Below, one piece after another: positions 1 to 6,205 of a stretch of 6,564 bases of DNA. The notes under the pieces are model-generated. The model searched no databases and was not told where the DNA came from. It saw nothing but the letters and a program-made list of their open reading frames with translations. The DNA is taken from positions 1-6,564 of the forward strand of contig JAIDJS010000311.1 of NCBI GenBank assembly GCA_029052085.1, in the 5' to 3' direction. Every line of letters starts with the position of its first letter. The stretch's first letter is position 1. Position numbers and translations under genes: made by a program. The stretch comes from Eubacterium sp. (GTDB taxonomy: Bacteria > Bacillota > Clostridia > Oscillospirales > Acutalibacteraceae).

Positions 1-759
1 CGATTTAATCAGATTATAAAGCTCATCAAGAGAAGTTGCATCTCTGACTGCTTTTTCAATTTTGTTTTCAAGACCCTCTGATACATCCGAGATTTTTTTG
101 AAATCCGCAGCGCTCATTGTCCGCAATTTTGATAAAACAGCTGCTTCACAGTTGTATATTGATGAAATCTTGTTTTTATCCAATTCACTTCGGATTGCCG
201 AGGCTGAATATTCTTTATCGTCTGAATCGTGTCCCTTGCCGATTCTTTTAACAGCGTAGCAGGGGATAGCTGCCGCCTTTAAATATTCAACTGCAAGAAT
301 ATTGTTTGGATAATCAAGAATATTAGTATTCAGAATTCTGCTTCGGGCCTTTGGAAAGGATATTCCGCAGCGCATTTCGTTTACTATTTTTTTCTGGATG
401 TCTGTATCATTAAGCTTTTCAGCTATTTCCGATAATTCATCCATATTCTCATTTTCGGCTCCAAAGGCAATTCGGTCGACAATGCCGGTTGCTTCAATAA
501 GCTTTACACCTGCTCTGCAAAAGCCTTCAGCCGAAAGCGTTGAAAAAACAGTCGGCAGTTCTATAACCAAGTCGGCACCGTTCTCAATTGCCGTTTCAGC
601 TCTTTTGAATTTATCAAAAACAGCAAATTCGCCACGCTGAACAAAATTACCGCTCATACAGCAGATGACCGCATCACCGGGGGCTGTTTTAACTGAATTT
701 ATTAAATATTTGTGTCCCTTGTGAAAGGGGTTAAATTCGCAAACGATTCCTGTTACCAT
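1..759 (-). CDS. tmcAL: tRNA(Met) cytidine acetate ligase, N-terminal part (cut by left edge)
   Basis: Reading the minus strand from the ATG at 759-757 gives 253 codons without a stop, running off the left edge. TmcAL (formerly YlbM, DUF795) activates acetate with ATP and makes N4-acetylcytidine at the wobble position of elongator tRNA-Met. The nucleotidyltransferase signature is clear: EFNPFHKGH at residues 8-16 (HxGH type), SGNFVQRGE at 36-44, GADLVIELP at 61-69, FGAEN at 99-103, a PNNILAVEYLKA segment at 151-162 and SASAIR at 185-190. All are characteristic of this family. Members are about 400 aa, so roughly 150 C-terminal residues lie outside. The start is supported by the conserved first residues (MVTGIVCEFNPF). 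The SD is weak (a GGTG about 8 nt upstream). The gene is divergent from ackA and shares its intergenic region. Family assignment is confident; the reaction is known from the family, not shown here. Confidence 0.93.
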   Translation of the reverse strand, partial: MVTGIVCEFNPFHKGHKYLINSVKTAPGDAVICCMSGNFVQRGEFAVFDKFKRAETAIENGADLVIELPTVFSTLSAEGFCRAGVKLIEATGIVDRIAFGAENENMDELSEIAEKLNDTDIQKKIVNEMRCGISFPKARSRILNTNILDYPNNILAVEYLKAAAIPCYAVKRIGKGHDSDDKEYSASAIRSELDKNKISSIYNCEAAVLSKLRTMSAADFKKISDVSEGLENKIEKAVRDATSLDELYNLIKS

Positions 760-787
760 AAAAAACACCGAAAATAAAAAAACAATC

Positions 788-816
788 TTGACTATTATTT
801 ATATATATATTATTAT
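788..816 (+). promoter_or_regulatory. Putative sigma-A promoter for ackA
   Basis: TTGACT at 788-793 is followed, after a 17-bp spacer, by TATTAT at 811-816, with a predicted start near 823 and a leader of about 35 nt to ackA. The segment 795-830 is almost pure A/T, so several alternative -10 boxes exist (for example TATAAT at 823-828, but 29 bp from this -35). The -35 hexamer is the most informative part. Confidence 0.5.
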
Positions 817-839
817 ATATAATATAATTTAAATTGCAA
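812..839 (-). promoter_or_regulatory. Putative promoter for tmcAL, overlapping the ackA promoter
   Basis: On the minus strand, TTGCAA (839-834) is followed after 16 bp by a perfect TATAAT (817-812). Predicted transcription starts near 805, about 46 nt before the tmcAL ATG. The -10 box lies on top of the proposed ackA -10 on the other strand, so the two promoters could not both be occupied at once. The AT-rich context makes chance matches likely. Confidence 0.35.
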
Positions 840-857
840 TATGCGGAGGATATATTT

Positions 858-2075
858 ATGAAAATTCTTGTTATCAACTGCGGCAGTTCATCTTTGAAAT
901 TCCAGTTGATTAATATGGAAGATGAATCGGTTATCTGTAAAGGCGCTATTGAAAGAATTGGTTTGAAAATCAATGGCGATGAGGAAAATGTTATTTACAA
1001 GGTAAACGGCAGTGAAAATGTAACTACAAAAGAAATCCCAACTCATACGGATGCTTTCAATACAGTTAAGGATTTGTTAACCACAGGAGAGCATAAGGTT
1101 ATTGATTCCTTTGATGAGGTTGATGCAATCGGTCATCGCTTTGTTCAGGGCGGCGATAAGTATACAAGAAGTACCCTTATTAATAAGCAGGTTGCTTCTG
1201 ATGTTGAAGAGCTGAGCCCTCTTGCTCCTCTTCACAATCCTGCAAATCTTCAGGGCTATGCTGCATGCCTTTCGGTTGTCGGACCTGATGTTCCGCAGGT
1301 TGCTGTATTTGATACAGCTTTCCACAGCACAATGCCGCCGATGGCTTATATGTATGCTTTGCCATATGAATATTATGAAAAGTTCGGCATCCGCCGTTAC
1401 GGCTTCCATGGAACATCTCATAAATTTGTAAGCCAGAGATGCGCTGATTTTATGAAAGAAAAGATTGACAAGCTTAAAATTATTACCTGTCATCTCGGAA
1501 ACGGTTCTTCAATTGCTGCTGTTAAATATGGCAAGGTAATTGATACCTCAATGGGATTCACTCCTGTTGACGGCTTTATGATGGGTACTCGCTCCGGCGG
1601 AGTAGATCCTTCTGTTGTTACCTTCCTTCAGGAAAAGCTTGATCTTTCTCCAAAGCAGATAGAGGAAATTCTTAATAAGCAGTCCGGTGTAAGCGCTATT
1701 TCCGGTGGTTACTCAGATGATCGTGATGTTACGGCAAATCAGAAGGCCGGCGATGAAAGAGCGATTCTTGCTCATGAAATGCAGGCTTATCAGATTGCAA
1801 AGTATATCGGCTCTTATGTTGCAGCAATGAATGGCGTTGATGCAATTGTATTTACCGGCGGTATCGGTGAAAACGGCTTTTGGCTTCGTTCAAAGGTTTG
1901 CTCTTATCTTGGCTATCTTGGTGTAAATATCAATGAGTCTGTTAATCAGAAAACAGTTAAGGGCGCTGAGGCTGAGCTTACCAATGAGAACGATAAGGTT
2001 CGTGTATTTATTCTTGCAACGAATGAAGAGCTTATGATTGCAAGGGATACAAAAGAAATTGTTGACAGTTTATAA
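858..2075 (+). CDS. ackA: Acetate kinase
   Basis: This 405-aa protein is a full-length acetate kinase (family usually ~395-405 aa). It interconverts acetate + ATP and acetyl phosphate + ADP in the cytoplasm, giving ATP during fermentation with Pta. The ASKHA fold signatures are visible: VINCGSSSLK at residues 5-14 with the conserved Asn7, GHRFVQGG with Arg94, PLAPLHNP with His126, VFDTAFH with Asp152, RRYGFHGTSH with His184, HLGNGSS at 212-218, GTRSGGVDP with Arg245, FTGGIGENG at 332-340 and ATNEELMIARDT with Glu391. By alignment with the Methanosarcina enzyme, all the catalytic Arg, Asp, His and Glu positions appear present. The chosen ATG has GGAGG at 845-849, 8 nt upstream, and gives the canonical MKILVINCGSSS start. 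An in-frame TTG at 834 would add eight non-conserved residues that include the SD. No pta is in the window. A small PC4-like gene follows 56 nt later with no clear terminator between, so the two are probably cotranscribed. Confidence 0.98.
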   Translation: MKILVINCGSSSLKFQLINMEDESVICKGAIERIGLKINGDEENVIYKVNGSENVTTKEIPTHTDAFNTVKDLLTTGEHKVIDSFDEVDAIGHRFVQGGDKYTRSTLINKQVASDVEELSPLAPLHNPANLQGYAACLSVVGPDVPQVAVFDTAFHSTMPPMAYMYALPYEYYEKFGIRRYGFHGTSHKFVSQRCADFMKEKIDKLKIITCHLGNGSSIAAVKYGKVIDTSMGFTPVDGFMMGTRSGGVDPSVVTFLQEKLDLSPKQIEEILNKQSGVSAISGGYSDDRDVTANQKAGDERAILAHEMQAYQIAKYIGSYVAAMNGVDAIVFTGGIGENGFWLRSKVCSYLGYLGVNINESVNQKTVKGAEAELTNENDKVRVFILATNEELMIARDTKEIVDSL

Positions 2076-2131
2076 TTTGTGATTCTTAAAATTTTAAATA
2101 TTATAAATTCACAGGAAAAGGAGGGGTAAAA

Positions 2132-2347
2132 ATGCCGGAAATCAAATATGAAATTACAGAGCATGTAGGAGTGATTTCTGAAACTGCTCGTGGATGGACA
2201 AGGGAAGTGAATATGATTTCCTGGAATGGTCGTGAGCCAAAGATAGATGTAAGAGATTGGTCGCCTGATCATTCAAAAATGAGCAAGGGCTTAACATTTA
2301 CAAAAGAAGAGATGTTAGAGCTTAAAAAGCTTGTTGAAAAACTTTAA
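2132..2347 (+). CDS. PC4/YdbC-family ssDNA-binding protein
   Basis: This 71-aa protein resembles the bacterial YdbC branch of the PC4 transcriptional coactivator family (PF02229). Members form dimers that bind single-stranded DNA or RNA through a curved beta-sheet; their cellular role is poorly known. The visible pattern is an N-terminal beta-rich part (KYEITEHVGVISE), then GWTREVNMISWNGREPKIDVRDWSPDHSKMSKGLTFT, then a C-terminal helix EEMLELKKLVEKL. The W-N-G-xx-PKxDxRxW segment and the 'KGLTFT' turn before the helix are typical of the family. Length is normal for YdbC-like proteins (~70-75 aa). AGGAGG at 2119-2124, 7 nt before the ATG, sets the start. The gene is tandem with ackA and ends just before a hairpin terminator. 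Fold assignment is fairly confident; any regulatory role is unknown. Confidence 0.82.
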   Translation: MPEIKYEITEHVGVISETARGWTREVNMISWNGREPKIDVRDWSPDHSKMSKGLTFTKEEMLELKKLVEKL

Positions 2348-2359
2348 TTAAGCAGAATG

Positions 2360-2395
2360 TTAAGGGCAACTCCTTCTGGTTGCCCTTGAACTTTT
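2360..2395 (+). terminator. Intrinsic terminator after the ackA-PC4 unit
   Basis: AAGGGCAAC (2362-2370) pairs perfectly with GTTGCCCTT (2379-2387) around an 8-nt loop, and can extend by a T·G and a T-A pair at the base. It is followed by a short, imperfect T-run (CTTTTGTTT, 2391-2399). It starts 14 nt after the stop codon of the PC4-like gene and precedes alaS. The T-run is weak, so some read-through is possible. Confidence 0.75.
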
Positions 2396-2413
2396 GTTTA
2401 GAGGGTGTAAAAT
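2386..2413 (+). promoter_or_regulatory. Tentative alaS promoter
   Basis: TTGAAC (2386-2391), a 16-bp spacer and TAAAAT (2408-2413) form a plausible sigma-A promoter in the only space before alaS. The -35 overlaps the 3' arm of the preceding terminator. The leader would be about 35 nt, too short for a T-box. AlaRS translation probably uses GAGG at 2439-2442, 11 nt before the ATG, which is a rather long spacing. Confidence 0.3.
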
Positions 2414-2453
2414 TTATCTTTTTCACTTTTTAGAAATTGAGGTAGTATAAATA

Positions 2454-5078
2454 ATGGAATGGACATCTTTAAATGATTTAAGAGAAAAGTATTTATCTTT
2501 TTTTGAAAGCAAGGGGCATTTGCGTTTACCAAGTTATTCACTTATACCTAATAACGATAAAAGCCTTCTTCTTATAAACTCCGGTATGGCACCTATGAAA
2601 AAATACTTCACGGGTGAGGTTACGCCGCCGTCAAAGCGTGTAACAACCTGCCAAAAATGTATTCGTACTCCGGATATTGAGCGTGTTGGCAAAACAGCAA
2701 GACACGGAACTTATTTTGAAATGCTCGGCAACTTTAGTTTCGGCGATTATTTTAAGCACGAGGCAACGCAGATGGCATGGGAGTTTTTAACCGAAACGCT
2801 TGAAATGCCAAAGGAATTGCTTTGGGTTACTATCTATGAAAATGATGATGAAGCCTACGACATCTGGACGAAAGAGGTTGGGGTTGATCCTTCACATATT
2901 GTAAGACTCGGCAAGGAAGACAATTTCTGGGAACACGGCCAGGGTCCATGCGGTCCCTGCAGTGAGATTTATTTTGACCGCGGAGAAAAATACGGCTGCG
3001 GCAGCCCGGATTGCAAGCCCGGCTGTGAATGCGACAGATATACTGAAATATGGAATAATGTTTTCAGTCAGTTCAATAATGACGGAAACGGAAATTATAC
3101 GGAGCTTTCACAGAAGAATATAGATACAGGTATGGGTTTGGAACGTCTTGCCTGTATGATGCAGGGTGTTGATAATCTTTTTGAGGTAGACACAGTTCAG
3201 AATATTATGAAAAAGATTTCTGATATTGCGAATGTTAAATATCATGATGATGAGAAGAAGGATATTTCGCTTCGTGTAATAACGGATCATATCCGTTCTT
3301 CGGTATTTATGATTGGCGATGGTGTTATCCCATCTAATAACGGAAGAGGATATGTTCTTCGCCGTCTTATCAGGCGTGCATGCCGTCATGGCAGACTTTT
3401 AGGTGTAAATGAGCCTTTCCTTTTTGATGTTGTGGATACCGTTATTAATGAAAATCTTACAGCCTATGATTATCTTGATGCAAAAAGAGAGCTTATTAAA
3501 AAGGTAATGCTATCAGAGGAAGAATCCTTTGGTAAAACAATTGACAGCGGTCTTGCTCTTCTTGAAGAATACATCAGCAAGATGGACGGCAAGGTATTCA
3601 GCGGAGAGGATGCTTTCAAGCTTAACGATACCTATGGTTTCCCGCTTGATTTAACAAAAGATATTCTTGAAGAAAAGGGCTTTACTGTGGATGAGGATCA
3701 GTTCAATGCGCTTCTTGAAAAGCAAAAGCGCACGGCTCGTGCAGCAAGAAAGGATTCTGATACAGATGCTTGGATCAGCAAAAATGTTAAAGTTGATGTA
3801 AAAGAAACTGAATTTGCCGGCTATACAGACTATGAATGTGAAGCAAAGGTATTGGCTGTTATTTCTGACGGCGAAGCAAAAGATATGCTCGGTGCCGATG
3901 AAGAGGGAATTATCGTTCTTGATAAAACGCCTTTTTATGCTGAAAGCGGCGGTCAGGTTGGCGACAGCGGTGTGATTTCAACTGAAAACGGCACTTTCCT
4001 TGTTGCTGATACTACAAAGAATGCCGATAAAATTTATCTTCATTCAGGAAAGACAGACCGTGGTGTTATCTGTGTAGGAGATACTGTTAAAGCAGCTGTT
4101 AATGCTGAATTAAGAGATATGATCAAGAGAAACCATACGGCTGCTCATTTGCTTCAGGCTGCCCTCAGAGAGGTGCTTGGAACGCATGTTGAGCAGGCAG
4201 GTCAGCTTGTTAATGCACACGAAGTAAGATTCGATTTTACGCACTTCAATGCGTTAACAGACGATGAAATTGCAAGGGTTGAATATCTTGTTAATCGCTT
4301 TATTATGGGTGCAAACCCTGTAGAAAGCCTTGAAATGCCTATTGAAGAGGCAAAGAAGATGGGCGCTATGATGCTTTTCGGCGAAAAATACGGCGATGTT
4401 GTAAGAGTCGTTAAGGCAGGGGATTTCTCAACTGAATTCTGCGGTGGTACACATGTATCAAACAGCGGTCAGATTGGCCTGTTCAAAATTATAAGCGAAT
4501 CCTCAGTTGCTGCAGGTGTGCGCCGAATTACTGCCGTTACAGGCTCAAACCTTATTATGACTTATAAGGCTAACGAGAATATTATTAAGCTTTCTGCTGC
4601 TGTTCTTAAAACAGGCATACATGATGTCAAAGAAAAGATTGATACAATTGTTGCTGAAAATAAAGCCAAGGATAAGGAAATTCAGGCACTTAATGCAGAG
4701 CTTACAAAACTTAAGAGTGCAGAAATGTTTAGTAAGCCTGTTGATGTTGACGGACTTGATGTTTATGTGGCAACTGTTGATGGAACAACGCCTGATGCGC
4801 TTCGTTCCATGGGCGATGACCTCAAAAACAAGGGCGAAAATGTTGTTGGTGTTATTGCAGGTATTAACGGCGAAAAGGCTTCTATCGTAGCTGTATGCGG
4901 TAAGGAAGCAATTGCAAAGGGTGTTAAAGCAGGAGATGTTGTAAGAGAGGTTGCCAAACTTGCCGGCGGCGGAGGCGGCGGAAGACCTGATTCTGCTATG
5001 GCAGGTGCAAAAGATATTTCCAAGCTTGATGCCGCAATGAATTCTGCAGTTGATATTATTAAAGGTTTTGTTAAATAA
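2454..5078 (+). CDS. alaS: Alanyl-tRNA synthetase
   Basis: This 874-aa protein is a full-length AlaRS (E. coli enzyme 876 aa). It charges tRNA-Ala and hydrolyses mischarged Ser/Gly-tRNA-Ala. The class II catalytic core occupies roughly residues 1-240, with motif 2 at RHGTYFEMLGNFSFGDYFK (83-101); motif 3-like NGRGYVLRRLIRRACRHGR lies at 296-314, in or next to the tRNA-recognition region. The editing domain carries the zinc/catalytic set His561 and His565 (HTAAH) and Cys663 with His667 (CGGTH). A predicted coiled coil at about 724-758 precedes the C-Ala (DHHA1-type) domain with six consecutive glycines (838-843) and the GGRPDSAMAGAKD end. A Cys-rich stretch follows CGPCSE at 166-171 (Cys182, 187, 191, 193) and may bind metal. 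The start gives the conserved MEWTSLNDLREKYLSFF opening; SD is GAGG at 2439-2442. It is first of a three-gene operon, with the HIT gene 10 nt downstream. Confidence 0.98.
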   Translation: MEWTSLNDLREKYLSFFESKGHLRLPSYSLIPNNDKSLLLINSGMAPMKKYFTGEVTPPSKRVTTCQKCIRTPDIERVGKTARHGTYFEMLGNFSFGDYFKHEATQMAWEFLTETLEMPKELLWVTIYENDDEAYDIWTKEVGVDPSHIVRLGKEDNFWEHGQGPCGPCSEIYFDRGEKYGCGSPDCKPGCECDRYTEIWNNVFSQFNNDGNGNYTELSQKNIDTGMGLERLACMMQGVDNLFEVDTVQNIMKKISDIANVKYHDDEKKDISLRVITDHIRSSVFMIGDGVIPSNNGRGYVLRRLIRRACRHGRLLGVNEPFLFDVVDTVINENLTAYDYLDAKRELIKKVMLSEEESFGKTIDSGLALLEEYISKMDGKVFSGEDAFKLNDTYGFPLDLTKDILEEKGFTVDEDQFNALLEKQKRTARAARKDSDTDAWISKNVKVDVKETEFAGYTDYECEAKVLAVISDGEAKDMLGADEEGIIVLDKTPFYAESGGQVGDSGVISTENGTFLVADTTKNADKIYLHSGKTDRGVICVGDTVKAAVNAELRDMIKRNHTAAHLLQAALREVLGTHVEQAGQLVNAHEVRFDFTHFNALTDDEIARVEYLVNRFIMGANPVESLEMPIEEAKKMGAMMLFGEKYGDVVRVVKAGDFSTEFCGGTHVSNSGQIGLFKIISESSVAAGVRRITAVTGSNLIMTYKANENIIKLSAAVLKTGIHDVKEKIDTIVAENKAKDKEIQALNAELTKLKSAEMFSKPVDVDGLDVYVATVDGTTPDALRSMGDDLKNKGENVVGVIAGINGEKASIVAVCGKEAIAKGVKAGDVVREVAKLAGGGGGGRPDSAMAGAKDISKLDAAMNSAVDIIKGFVK

Positions 5079-5088
5079 GGGGATTGTT

Positions 5089-5421
5089 ATGTGTTTGTTT
5101 TGTGAAATAATAAATGGAAATATTCCAAGCACGAAAGTTTATGAAAATGATATGATTTATGCTTTCAAGGATATCAATCCTGTTGCACCTGTTCATTTTC
5201 TTGTAGTTCCGAAGCAGCATATTGAAAATGTCAATGAAGTGAATGCTGAAAACAGCAAGTATATTTCCCATATATTTGAAAAAATACCTGAAATTGCAAA
5301 ATCTCAGGGTATTGATTCGTATAGGATTATTAATAACTGCGGTGCTGATGCAGGGCAGACAGTTATGCACCTTCATTTTCACATAATTGGCGGAACGGAA
5401 TTAGGGGAGAAGATTTTATGA
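5089..5421 (+). CDS. HIT-family (HinT-like) nucleotide-binding hydrolase
   Basis: This 110-aa protein has the histidine triad HLHFH at residues 94-98 followed by IIGG; by family knowledge His96 is the nucleophile that takes up AMP. The N-terminal CLFCEIINGNIPSTKVYEND is typical, with Cys2 and Cys5 as a probable zinc pair. FKDINPVAPVHFLVVPKQHI (26-45) and the C-terminal GGTELGEKIL also fit bacterial HinT-type enzymes. These hydrolyse adenosine phosphoramidates and aminoacyl-adenylates. Length (~110-115 aa) is normal. The start at 5089 has AGGGG at 5078-5082, 6 nt upstream; an upstream in-frame ATG at 5050 lies inside the end of alaS and adds 13 residues unlike the family. The gene sits 10 nt after alaS, and its TGA overlaps the next ATG (ATGA), suggesting translational coupling. 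The true substrate here is unknown. Confidence 0.93.
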   Translation: MCLFCEIINGNIPSTKVYENDMIYAFKDINPVAPVHFLVVPKQHIENVNEVNAENSKYISHIFEKIPEIAKSQGIDSYRIINNCGADAGQTVMHLHFHIIGGTELGEKIL

Positions 5422-5957
5422 GTAACACATATCAACTGAAAATAGCAGGGATTGAAAGAGAGCTTCAGAAGTTTCCGGTTAGTGATAAGCTTGATATTGC
5501 TGCGTTTATCCTTTTCGGTGATGTTGAATTAACGGAAAAATGCGCAGCGGAGCTTATTAAAAAATGTCCCTCATTTGATTATATCGTAACTCCGGAGGCT
5601 AAAAGTATTCCGCTTGCTTATGAAATGAGTAAGCAAAGCGGAAAGAAATACATAGTTATCCGTAAGGGCGTTAAGGTTTATATGGATAATCCTGTTGCCG
5701 TTTCCGTAAGCTCTATAACAACGAAGAAAGAGCAGTATCTCTATCTCGGCCATGAGGATGGCGATTTGCTCAGCGGTAAGCGTGTTCTTGTACTGGATGA
5801 TGTTATTTCAACAGGGGAGTCGCTTGCGGCTGCCGTAAAGGTTGTTGAAGCATTCAACGGCAACATAGTTGCCTGCGCCGCTCCTCTTGCTGAGGGAGAT
5901 GCAGCTGATAGAGATGATATAATCTTTCTTGAAAAGCTTCCACTTTTCTTTAAGTGA
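5418..5957 (+). CDS. Type I phosphoribosyltransferase, adenine-PRTase-like
   Basis: This 179-aa protein carries the PRPP-binding loop of type I PRTases, VLVLDDVISTGES at residues 123-135, after a beta strand preceded by GKR. Other points match the adenine/xanthine PRTase layout: an N-terminal ~20-residue arm, FDYIVTPEAKSIPLAYEMS (53-71) where APT has its GIEARGF loop, and the dipeptide RK at 82-83 before the flexible loop. Such enzymes join a purine base to PRPP to give the nucleotide and pyrophosphate. The PEAKSIP segment differs from canonical APT, so the base is uncertain and no symbol is given. Length fits APT (~170-180 aa). The ATG overlaps the HIT stop codon; AGGGGA at 5403-5408, 9 nt upstream, supports this start. 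It is last in the alaS operon, just before a strong terminator. Confidence 0.85.
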   Translation: MSNTYQLKIAGIERELQKFPVSDKLDIAAFILFGDVELTEKCAAELIKKCPSFDYIVTPEAKSIPLAYEMSKQSGKKYIVIRKGVKVYMDNPVAVSVSSITTKKEQYLYLGHEDGDLLSGKRVLVLDDVISTGESLAAAVKVVEAFNGNIVACAAPLAEGDAADRDDIIFLEKLPLFFK

Positions 5958-5962
5958 TTTTT

Positions 5963-6015
5963 TATAAAACAACCCGAAAGTATTTTATTCATGCTTTCGG
6001 GTTGTTTTATATTAA
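5963..6015 (+). terminator. Strong intrinsic terminator of the alaS operon
   Basis: An 18-bp perfect stem pairs 5963-5980 with 5994-6011; the core is ACAACCCGAAAG against CTTTCGGGTTGT, flanked by A and T runs. Three further pairs (5981-5983 with 5991-5993, one a wobble) shrink the loop to seven bases. The TTTTAT on the 3' side gives a terminator for the alaS operon. The A-run on the 5' side means it may also act on the opposite strand. It begins five bases after the PRTase stop codon. Confidence 0.92.
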
Positions 6016-6032
6016 TTTGTGCATTTTATTTG

Positions 6033-6061
6033 TTGACTTATCCTATAAATGATGATAAAAT
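6033..6061 (+). promoter_or_regulatory. Strong sigma-A promoter with extended -10
   Basis: TTGACT (6033-6038), a 17-bp spacer and TAAAAT (6056-6061) form a good consensus match, and TG at 6053-6054 makes an extended -10 (TGATAAAAT). The predicted start is near 6068, exactly at the base of the long hairpin that follows. It is the best promoter candidate for the lipoprotein gene or for a small RNA ending at the 6206-6240 terminator. Confidence 0.65.
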
Positions 6062-6066
6062 AAAGC

Positions 6067-6185
6067 CGTCAAACAAAAATTCAATATTGTCCATTTAGAA
6101 ATGGGTGTATTTATATCTTCTGATAAAAATGCACGCTCTAATTTTGCATACCATTTTAAATGGATGTTTGAATTTTTGTTTGACG
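6067..6185 (+). repeat. Long imperfect palindrome (candidate structured RNA or MITE-like element)
   Basis: An 18-bp perfect inverted repeat, CGTCAAACAAAAATTCAA (6067-6084) against 6168-6185, bounds this 119-base segment. Inside, TCCATTT (6090-6096) pairs with AAATGGA (6158-6164), and AAATGG (6099-6104) with CCATTT (6151-6156), with only a 5/3 internal loop and a 2/1 bulge, giving about 31 pairs. The top holds a second hairpin: 6105-6117 pairs with 6122-6134 (12 of 13 positions, one G·T). CCATTT/AAATGG also makes a small dyad within each arm (6091-6104 and 6151-6163). No open reading frame of note is present. It may be an RNA leader or small RNA transcribed from the promoter just upstream, or a non-autonomous transposable element; no clear target duplication is visible. 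Confidence 0.7.
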
Positions 6186-6205
6186 ACAGTAGGGGCTGCG
6201 TTTTT

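Noticed and set aside
62..640. Two plus-strand open frames (62-259 and 398-640)
   Set aside because: They lie antisense to the clear tmcAL reading frame, lack good ribosome sites and show no family motif.
834..857. Upstream in-frame TTG start for ackA
   Set aside because: It would translate the GGAGG site and add eight non-conserved residues; ATG at 858 gives the canonical acetate kinase N-terminus.
2062..2104. Internal promoter for the PC4-like gene
   Set aside because: TTGACA at 2062-2067 has no acceptable -10 at 16-18 bp. TTGTGA (2077-2082) with TATTAT (2099-2104) is possible, but only an ordinary AT-rich match.
2069..2107. TTTATAAT ... ATTATAAA stem after ackA as a terminator
   Set aside because: The 8-bp stem is all A/T with a long loop and no T-run; it is unlikely to terminate transcription, so ackA and the PC4-like gene are treated as one unit.
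2348..2453. T-box riboswitch upstream of alaS
   Set aside because: The gap is only 106 bases, with no T-box consensus (AGGGTGGNACCGCG-type) or specifier stem. The hairpin there is better read as the terminator of the preceding gene.
5050..5088. Upstream ATG for the HIT gene at 5050
   Set aside because: It lies within the alaS 3' end and adds 13 residues foreign to HIT proteins; ATG 5089 has a well-placed AGGGG.
4545..5132. 195-aa minus-strand open frame within alaS, and other antisense frames
   Set aside because: They are shadows of strongly conserved plus-strand genes and encode low-complexity Cys/Asn/Ile-rich sequences without a supported start.
6067..6185. Retron msr-msd RNA
   Set aside because: The terminal inverted repeat recalls retron a1/a2 arms, but the gene downstream encodes a lipoprotein, there is no reverse transcriptase in the window, and no priming-guanosine motif is evident.
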